The translations under genes and the position numbers were made by a program. The notes under the pieces were generated by a model. The model saw only the letters and a program-made list of their open reading frames with translations. It was not told the origin of the DNA and did not search any database. From Curvibacter sp. (GTDB lineage Bacteria > Pseudomonadota > Gammaproteobacteria > Burkholderiales > Burkholderiaceae_C), in contig JADCGR010000019.1 in NCBI GenBank assembly GCA_020248905.1, positions 1 to 64,000 on the forward strand: a DNA stretch of 64,000 nucleotides, in the 5' to 3' direction. This document shows, piece after piece, positions 57,888 to 64,000 of the stretch (position 1 is the stretch's first letter; each line of letters opens with the position of its first letter).

Positions 57888-58421
57888 TCAGGGTCTGCGG
57901 GGGCGGGCATCGACCAGACGCGTGCCGGCCAGTGCGTCATGCCAGAACTGGCCACCGGGGTGAAAACGGCTCAGCAGCGCCCAAACAGCAATCCAGCCGA
58001 AGAGCAGCACAAGGACTTCCTGCGCCGGCAGCCCGAGGGAATAGGCGGCCAGCGGCGGGAGGTACCACAACCAGCTCAGGACGTAACGCACAAGAGCGCG
58101 CCCCTGGCTCAGTGCGCGGCCGCGCTGATCAACCACCCGGATGTGCCAGGTCTTCATGGCAAGGGTCTGGCCCTTGGCCCAGAACCAGGTGAAATAGATG
58201 CCAAGGACGACAAAAAGGAAGGCCTGTTGCAAAGTGCGGTTGTCCAGCGCATGGCGGGTCTGCGACAAGGCGCTGAAAAGGTAACTCGCTAGGAATACGA
58301 CGCCGAAGAGCAACATGCCCTCATACAGCCAGCATGCCATCCGGCGCAGCAGCGCGGGGGCAATGAGGTGCTCGGCTGCGAGGGCTTGGGGAGACGGGTT
58401 CGCTGCGCGTTCGGGGCTCAC
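57888..58421 (-). CDS. RDD family membrane protein
   Basis: A 177-aa protein with three to four hydrophobic segments. The RDD signature positions are partly changed: L-R-R-M-A-C-W at the start, where Arg and Asp are usual, and W-H-D-A-L-A-G-T-R-L-V near the end is well kept. K-T-W-H-I-R-V-V-D is also typical. Roles of RDD proteins include ion exchange and envelope homeostasis; none is proven here. It is two bases from the DUF3106 gene. Confidence 0.85.
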   Translation of the reverse strand: MSPERAANPSPQALAAEHLIAPALLRRMACWLYEGMLLFGVVFLASYLFSALSQTRHALDNRTLQQAFLFVVLGIYFTWFWAKGQTLAMKTWHIRVVDQRGRALSQGRALVRYVLSWLWYLPPLAAYSLGLPAQEVLVLLFGWIAVWALLSRFHPGGQFWHDALAGTRLVDARPRRP

Positions 58422-58423
58422 GT

Positions 58424-59110
58424 TCAGTCGGTATGCGCTTCGTCGTATAGCGAACGTTCCGGCTCCTGTCGCGGTGACTCCTGCGGCACGACCATGCCCA
58501 GCGGCAGGAAGGGCGGCGACAGGTCGGCCTGTCGCGCGCTACTCCCCGCCGGGCGCCGGGGCGCTGTTGTCAGCGTGGGGGCTACGAAACTCTTGCCGGA
58601 GGCCAGCACGGGCTTGGATGGGGCCTTGGCAGAGAACTTGCGCTTTTCCTCCGGACTCAGGGCCTGGTAGGCCTCCCACTCGGCGGTCTTTTGTTCAGGG
58701 CTGAGCTTCCTGATCTCCGTGAAGTTCTGCCGAGCCTGAATGCGCTGGTGCTGGCTCAGTGTGGCCCACTCGCTCATGTGGCGGTGCAGCTTGGCCTGTT
58801 CAGCGCTGGATAGATTTGGGTAATTGCGCGAAATCGCCAGCCATTTGCGCTTGCGCTCTTCGCTTAGGCGATCCCAATGAGGCGCCAGCGGGCTCAATGC
58901 CTGACGCTGGGCCGCGCTGAGCTCGGCCCAGGCCGGCTTGCTGGGCCGGCTCGGCGTGGCTGGTGCCGTACGCACCGGGCTGTCCAGCCTCGCCGCTGAG
59001 CGACCGGTCACGGTCTGGCCCGCGGTGCCCTCACTGGGCGCCGCTGCCAGCGGCAGGGCCATGGGCACCAGCAGGGCAGCGGTGAGGAGTGGAAGGCGGT
59101 GGATGGGCAT
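58424..59110 (-). CDS. DUF3106 protein, secreted
   Basis: A 228-aa protein with a signal peptide ending near L-A-A-A-P. Its middle (about 58-165) is the charged helical DUF3106 domain with repeated L-S-x-x-Q/E motifs: L-S-A-A-Q-R-Q-A-L-S-P-L, L-S-E-E-R-K-R-K-W, L-S-S-A-E-Q-A, L-S-P-E-Q-K, L-S-P-E-E-K-R-K-F. The repeated pattern suggests a helical chain. The tail is Pro-rich. The family is restricted mainly to betaproteobacteria and has no known function. Confidence 0.9.
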   Translation of the reverse strand: MPIHRLPLLTAALLVPMALPLAAAPSEGTAGQTVTGRSAARLDSPVRTAPATPSRPSKPAWAELSAAQRQALSPLAPHWDRLSEERKRKWLAISRNYPNLSSAEQAKLHRHMSEWATLSQHQRIQARQNFTEIRKLSPEQKTAEWEAYQALSPEEKRKFSAKAPSKPVLASGKSFVAPTLTTAPRRPAGSSARQADLSPPFLPLGMVVPQESPRQEPERSLYDEAHTD

Positions 59111-59122
59111 CGTCTTGCCGAG

Positions 59123-59569
59123 TCAGTTCTGCTGCAGGGCGTTGAGCCGGTTCTTCAGGAACTGGGCGAAACCAGGGTCGGCATACGCATCGGGAGGCAG
59201 GTCATCCGTCAGGATAGCTGCGTCGAGCTCCGCCAACTCCTCGGTGAACTCGTCGCTGCCCAGAACCTGCAGCGTGACGAGGCCGGCAATCAGCGCCAGC
59301 AGTGGGACCAAGGCCACGAGACGGGGCCACAGGCTGCGTTCATCGTCACCGCCGCCCAACACTGCAGCGCCCCCTGCGTGACCCAAAGTGGCCAGCGTGG
59401 CCTGATGGACGACTCGGTGCTTCTCCAAGGCCTGCTGCCGGGCGAACCTCAAGCGTTGACTGATGTCATGTGACAAATTCTCGGCGCACGCATCGAGGCC
59501 GGCCGCCACGCGCCGACCGAACCGATCTTGTGCAGAAACTTTTTCGTCTATTGAAATTGGATTTCTCAT
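59123..59569 (-). CDS. DUF3619 protein, possible anti-sigma factor
   Basis: A 148-aa protein. The N-terminal about 80 residues are soluble and helical (R-F-G-R-R-V-A-A-G-L-D), then one membrane segment (about 81-103, W-P-R-L-V-A-L-V-P-L-L), then a short acidic tail (E-E-L-A-E-L-D, D-D-L-P-P-D-A-Y-A-D-P-G-F). That build, and a four-base overlap with the sigma gene, resembles membrane-bound anti-sigma factors. The function is inferred, not shown. Confidence 0.88.
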   Translation of the reverse strand: MRNPISIDEKVSAQDRFGRRVAAGLDACAENLSHDISQRLRFARQQALEKHRVVHQATLATLGHAGGAAVLGGGDDERSLWPRLVALVPLLALIAGLVTLQVLGSDEFTEELAELDAAILTDDLPPDAYADPGFAQFLKNRLNALQQN

Positions 59570-60132
59570 AGCTTTATCCCTTTGGCCCGCAACGCCTTGT
59601 TAAGAGCCTGGACCGCTCGCGAACAGTGCGTCTTGACGCTGCCTTCGGAGCAACCCATGGCTGCGGCAGTTTCCGCCACATCCAATTCCTCCCAATAACG
59701 CATCAGGAAGGCTTCCCGTTGACGCGGGGGCAGCTCCTGGACCTCCGCTTCGATTTCCCGCAGGGTCTGGGCCCGCTGGATCGAGGTTTCTGCGCTTTCG
59801 ACCTGGGTGGACTCGTCTCTGCCGTCCAGATTTTCGAGCAATTCGAAGTCGCTGTCGTCGCTAAGCCCCTCAAAATCACCTAGATTAGAGAAAAGGGCGT
59901 TTCGCGTCTTTAGCCGGCGAAACCAGTCGAGGGTGGTATTGGATAGGATGCGCTGGAACAGCATGGGCAGCTCGTCCGCCGGCTTGTGCCCGTAGTGCTC
60001 CACGAGCTTCATCATGCTGTCCTGGACGATATCCAGGGCCGATTCCTCATTGCGTACGTGATAGACCGAGCGCTTGAAAGCGCGTTTTTCCACGCCTTTG
60101 AGAAAGGCGGTCAGTTCTTGTTCGGTGGCCAA
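59566..60132 (-). CDS. ECF-type RNA polymerase sigma factor
   Basis: A 188-aa sigma-70 factor of the ECF class. Region 2 shows A-L-D-I-V-Q-D-S-M-M-K-L and the -10 binding Q-R-I-L-S-N-T-T-L-D-W-F-R-R; an acidic linker follows, D-D-S-D-F-E-L-L-E-N-L-D; region 4 has P-P-R-Q-R-E-A-F-L-M-R-Y-W-E-E-L and C-S-E-G-S-V-K-T-H. It is the first gene of a six-gene operon and probably is autoregulated with the membrane proteins that follow. Confidence 0.93.
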   Translation of the reverse strand: MATEQELTAFLKGVEKRAFKRSVYHVRNEESALDIVQDSMMKLVEHYGHKPADELPMLFQRILSNTTLDWFRRLKTRNALFSNLGDFEGLSDDSDFELLENLDGRDESTQVESAETSIQRAQTLREIEAEVQELPPRQREAFLMRYWEELDVAETAAAMGCSEGSVKTHCSRAVQALNKALRAKGIKL

Positions 60133-60410
60133 GGGGAGGGCTGGGCGGGCGATCGGGGTCGTTACGGGGGCTGTGCCAGCTAGGCTGGCTGCATTATGGC
60201 AGTCGGTGCACTATATTTCGGCACGCAAGCGCCAATCTGCCATGTTGCGGTGCGATAATGTGCGCTACACATCAATAAGCAAACGGGTCACGGTCCGGCG
60301 CGGCCATCCATGGCGCCCATGGCCTTGACCTCAAGTCCCGACGCGATGCCACAAGCGTTTGTGAAGGGGCACCCTAGGTTTTTCGTCAGAGAAATTCGCA
60401 AAGGTTCATC

Positions 60411-62186
60411 ATGGAAGTTTCCAAAGCTGAAATCGCCTCGGCTGCCGTTGCATCCGCGCCCGCAACAGAGGAGCTACGTGGCGCCGAGATCCTCGTCAAC
60501 GCGCTGCAGGCAGAGGGCGTCAAGTACGTCTGGGGCTATCCCGGCGGCGCTGTGCTGCATATCTACGACGCCTTCTATAAACAGGACACCATCGAGCACG
60601 TGCTGGTTCGGCACGAACAGGCGGCTGTGCATGCTGCGGACGGATACGCCCGCGCGACCGGGGACGTCGGCGTGGCCCTGGTCACGTCGGGCCCTGGCGT
60701 GACCAATGCTGTAACCGGCATTGCCACGGCATACATGGACAGCATTCCCATGGTCATCATCACGGGCCAAGTGCCGACGGCTGCCATTGGCCTCGATGCG
60801 TTCCAGGAATGCGACACCGTGGGCATCACCCGCCCCATCGTCAAGCACAACTTCCTGGTCAAGGATGCGAAGGACCTGGCCGAGACGATGAGGAAGGCCT
60901 TCCACATCGCCCGCAGTGGCCGCCCGGGCCCCGTGGTGGTGGATGTGCCCAAGGATGTATCGTTCAAGAAAGTGGCTTACGCCGGTTACCCGGAGTCGGT
61001 GGCAATGCGCTCGTACAACCCAGTACGCAAGGGTCATGCCGGCCAGATTCGCAAGGCCTTGCAGCTTCTGCTCACGGCCAAGCGTCCCTATATCTACACG
61101 GGCGGCGGCGTTTTGCTCGGCAACGCGACTGCCGAACTGCGAGCCCTGGTGGACATGCTGGGCTACCCCTGCACCAACACCCTGATGGGTTTGGGCGCCT
61201 ACCCCGCCACCGATCCCAAGTTCTTGGGCATGTTGGGCATGCACGGCACGATCGAAGCCAACAACGCGATGCAAAACTGCGACGTGCTGCTGGCGGTCGG
61301 AGCGCGTTTCGATGATCGCGTAATCGGCAATCCGAGGCACTTCGCCCAGAACGAGCGCAAAATCATCCATATCGACATTGACCCCTCCAGCATATCCAAG
61401 CGGGTCAAGGTGGATATTCCCATCGTCGGCGACGTCAAGGACGTGCTGACCGAGATGATCGCAATGATCAAGGAAAGCCAGCTCCGGGCCGACCCGGCGG
61501 CCCTGGGTGGCTGGTGGGGGGCTATCAACGGCTGGCGCCAGCGCGATTGCCTGAAGTACGACCGCAGCAACACCGAAGTGATCAAGCCCCAGTACGTCAT
61601 CGAAACGCTCTGGAACATGACCAAGGATGCCGAGGCCTACATCACCTCCGACGTCGGCCAGCACCAGATGTGGGCCGCCCAATATTACAAATTTAACGAA
61701 CCGCGTCGCTGGATCAACTCCGGTGGCTTGGGCACCATGGGTGTGGGTATTCCTTACGCCATGGGGATCAAGCTGGCCAAGCCCGAAAGCGAGGTCTACT
61801 GCGTGACCGGAGAGGGCTCGGTGCAAATGTGCATTCAGGAACTGTCCACCTGCCTGCAGTACAACACGCCAATCAAGATCCTTTCTCTGAACAACCGCTA
61901 CCTCGGCATGGTGCGTCAGTGGCAGGAGATTGAGTACTCCGGGCGCTACAGCCACAGCTACATGGACGCCCTGCCCGACTTCGTCAAGCTGGCTGAGGCG
62001 TATGGTCATGTCGGCATGCTCATTGACAAGCCCCAGGACGTCGAGCCGTCGCTGCGCGAAGCACGCAAGCTCAAGGACCGCACAGTGTTCATGGACTTCC
62101 GCACGGATCCCACCGAGAACGTGTTCCCGATGGTCCAGGCAGGCAAGGGCATTACCGAGATGCTGCTGGGAGCCGAAGACCTCTAA
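60411..62186 (+). CDS. ilvB: Acetolactate synthase, large subunit
   Basis: A 591-aa thiamine diphosphate enzyme; first common step of valine, leucine and isoleucine synthesis. The cofactor Glu is in V-R-H-E-Q-A-A, the FAD domain is intact, and the ThDP-metal motif is G-E-G-S-V-Q-M (GDG is changed to GEG) with closing [15 protein letters not shown] precedes ATG 60411. The 278-base leader (60133-60410) shows no branched-chain-rich peptide, so classical attenuation is not supported. It resembles ilvI as much as ilvB. Confidence 0.96.
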   Translation: MEVSKAEIASAAVASAPATEELRGAEILVNALQAEGVKYVWGYPGGAVLHIYDAFYKQDTIEHVLVRHEQAAVHAADGYARATGDVGVALVTSGPGVTNAVTGIATAYMDSIPMVIITGQVPTAAIGLDAFQECDTVGITRPIVKHNFLVKDAKDLAETMRKAFHIARSGRPGPVVVDVPKDVSFKKVAYAGYPESVAMRSYNPVRKGHAGQIRKALQLLLTAKRPYIYTGGGVLLGNATAELRALVDMLGYPCTNTLMGLGAYPATDPKFLGMLGMHGTIEANNAMQNCDVLLAVGARFDDRVIGNPRHFAQNERKIIHIDIDPSSISKRVKVDIPIVGDVKDVLTEMIAMIKESQLRADPAALGGWWGAINGWRQRDCLKYDRSNTEVIKPQYVIETLWNMTKDAEAYITSDVGQHQMWAAQYYKFNEPRRWINSGGLGTMGVGIPYAMGIKLAKPESEVYCVTGEGSVQMCIQELSTCLQYNTPIKILSLNNRYLGMVRQWQEIEYSGRYSHSYMDALPDFVKLAEAYGHVGMLIDKPQDVEPSLREARKLKDRTVFMDFRTDPTENVFPMVQAGKGITEMLLGAEDL

Positions 62187-62190
62187 AGCC

Positions 62191-62255
62191 GTTGAGCGTT
62201 GGACGTCAAGCGTTTAGCGTGAAGTGCGCTCGACGCCAATCGAAAAACGCTCAAC
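62191..62255. repeat. Inverted repeat between ilvB and ilvH
   Basis: GTTGAGCGTT (62191-62200) and AACGCTCAAC (62246-62255) are perfect 10-base complements. Between them is an imperfect repeat of GCGTTGGACGTCAAGCG and GCGTTTAGCGTGAAG. It starts four bases after the ilvB stop and occupies half of the 147-base gap. It may be a small mobile element or an RNA structure for differential expression. Confidence 0.6.
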
Positions 62256-62333
62256 TCTCTCTGACGAATCTATTGCCCGCCAAGCCGGGTCGTTACCGCG
62301 ACCGGGGGAGGGCGGCGAGAAGAGGAATCACCT

Positions 62334-62825
62334 ATGAAACACATCATCGCCGTACTGCTGGAAAACGAGCCTGGCGCTCTCTCGCGTGTCGTGGGCCTTT
62401 TTTCGGCCCGTGGCTACAACATCGAGTCCCTGACCGTCGCGCCGACCGAGGATGCGAGCCTCTCGCGCATGACCATCCAGACCACTGGTTCGGATGACGT
62501 GATCGAGCAGATCACCAAGCACCTGAACCGGCTCATCGAGGTGGTCAAGGTGGTCGACCTGACCGAGGGCGCCTACATCGAGCGTGAACTCATGATGGTC
62601 AAGGTGCGCGCTGTTGGCAAGGAGCGCGAGGAAATGAAGCGTACGGCCGACATTTTCCGCGGACGTATCATCGACGTGACTGACAAGAGTTACACAATCG
62701 AGCTGACCGGAGACCAATCTAAGAACGATGCCTTCCTGGAGGCCATCGACCGCAGCGCCATCCTCGAGACGGTGCGTACCGGCAGCAGCGGCATCGGCCG
62801 AGGCGAGCGCGTTCTGCGCGTCTGA
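62334..62825 (+). CDS. ilvH: Acetolactate synthase, small regulatory subunit
   Basis: A 163-aa subunit that activates IlvB and gives valine feedback. The ACT domain opens L-L-E-N-E-P-G-A-L-S-R-V-V-G-L-F and has G-Y-N-I-E-S-L-T-V; the second half includes V-A-K/R-style E-L-M-M-V-K-V and F-R-G-R-I-I-D-V. AGGAAT stands before ATG 62334. The length matches E. coli IlvH. Confidence 0.96.
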   Translation: MKHIIAVLLENEPGALSRVVGLFSARGYNIESLTVAPTEDASLSRMTIQTTGSDDVIEQITKHLNRLIEVVKVVDLTEGAYIERELMMVKVRAVGKEREEMKRTADIFRGRIIDVTDKSYTIELTGDQSKNDAFLEAIDRSAILETVRTGSSGIGRGERVLRV

Positions 62826-62832
62826 ACAGTAA

Positions 62833-63870
<1,038 letters not shown>

Positions 63871-63886
63871 TTGGGTTCACTTTGCG

Positions 63887-63922
63887 AAAAGACAGGGCCA
63901 CCTTGGGTGGCCCTGTCTTTTT
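63887..63922 (+). terminator. Rho-independent terminator of the ilv operon
   Basis: AAAAGACAGGGCCACC and GGTGGCCCTGTCTTTT pair perfectly over 16 bases with a three-base loop, then T. The A-rich foot makes it bidirectional. It lies 16 bases past the ilvC stop. Confidence 0.92.
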
Positions 63923-63952
63923 CAGTGACCCGGTGGGCTTACACTTGGCCCC

Positions 63953-64000
63953 ATGGATAAACAAGACTGGAACGGTGCGACGCACCTTCCTCATGGAGTG
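63953..64000 (+). CDS. N-terminal fragment of a downstream gene, cut by window edge
   Basis: ATG 63953 opens 16 codons with no stop: M-D-K-Q-D-W-N-G-A-T-H-L-P-H-G-V. The fragment is too short for recognition. In related genomes pssA (phosphatidylserine synthase) often follows ilvC, which is only a position-based guess. The terminator at 63887 puts it on its own transcript. Confidence 0.45.
   Translation, partial: MDKQDWNGATHLPHGV

Noticed and set aside
60133-60410. Leader-peptide attenuator for the ilv operon
   Set aside because: Short frames in the leader are not rich in Leu, Ile or Val codons and no terminator/antiterminator pair is evident.
60474-62009. 511-codon minus-strand open frame opposite ilvB
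   Set aside because: It is an antisense shadow of a highly conserved gene, without a ribosome site or known motif.

Overview
The window is a high-GC chromosomal segment of a betaproteobacterium, almost certainly order Burkholderiales and most like family Comamonadaceae. The evidence is the DUF3619/DUF3106 genes beside an ECF sigma factor, a trxA-rho-rpmE2 block, a pst-phoU-phoB-phoR operon, moeA-mobA-moaA, an ilvB-ilvH-ilvC operon, and family-typical palindromic repeats (one lies inside dnaX). The genus cannot be fixed by reading alone. No rRNA, tRNA or CRISPR array is visible.

Layout. 1-1.5 kb: the end of an integron cassette array, with an IS110-type element sitting in an attC site, a cassette for a membrane-anchored HIT-like protein, a complete attC, and a second cassette with a LytR_C-like tail. 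1.6-7.4 kb: small genes (DUF1330, a STY0301-like protein, one amber-interrupted gene, a membrane protein), a GDSL lipoprotein esterase, exopolyphosphatase, an orphan periplasmic binding protein and a fasciclin lipoprotein. 7.5-14.1 kb: a Pho box and pstSCAB-phoU-phoBR, the phosphate uptake and sensing operon. 14.1-19.5 kb (minus): MATE exporter, a GT-C-like membrane protein, L31, Rho and thioredoxin. 19.6-26.7 kb: an AddB/AddA-like nuclease-helicase pair and a BaiN/HI0933-like flavoprotein. 26.7-29.8 kb: SRP RNA on the minus strand, then dnaX-ybaB-recR.

30-33.3 kb: a NitT/TauT-type ABC importer. 33.3-36.9 kb: MltD-like transglycosylase and glyoxalase II (minus) facing a methyltransferase and RNase HI. 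37-43.9 kb: an RND efflux adaptor and pump, then a P-type ATPase. 43.9-47 kb: molybdenum cofactor genes (minus). 47-50.6 kb: a low-density, decayed accessory region holding IS5-like and IS256-like transposase remnants, an AraC regulator, a PEBP-family protein, a perfect inverted repeat and a small nonsense-interrupted gene. 50.6-53.5 kb: membrane and soluble pyrophosphatases, divergent. 53.6-56.9 kb: a GNAT-like protein (minus), NAD synthetase and PII. 56.9-60.1 kb: a six-gene minus-strand operon led by an ECF sigma factor. 60.4-63.9 kb: ilvB-ilvH-ilvC, a strong terminator and the start of one more gene.

How the genes connect. Phosphate is a theme: PhoBR-controlled Pst uptake, exopolyphosphatase, and both kinds of pyrophosphatase. 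Replication and repair form a second block (AddAB-like, DnaX, YbaB, RecR, RNase HI). The most notable signals are the IS-interrupted integron array; a run of nine A in dnaX placed so that slippage in either direction gives a gamma-sized product; palindromic repeats that seem to have become coding sequence in dnaX and gloB; and the sigma-DUF3619-DUF3106-RDD operon, whose role is not apparent.
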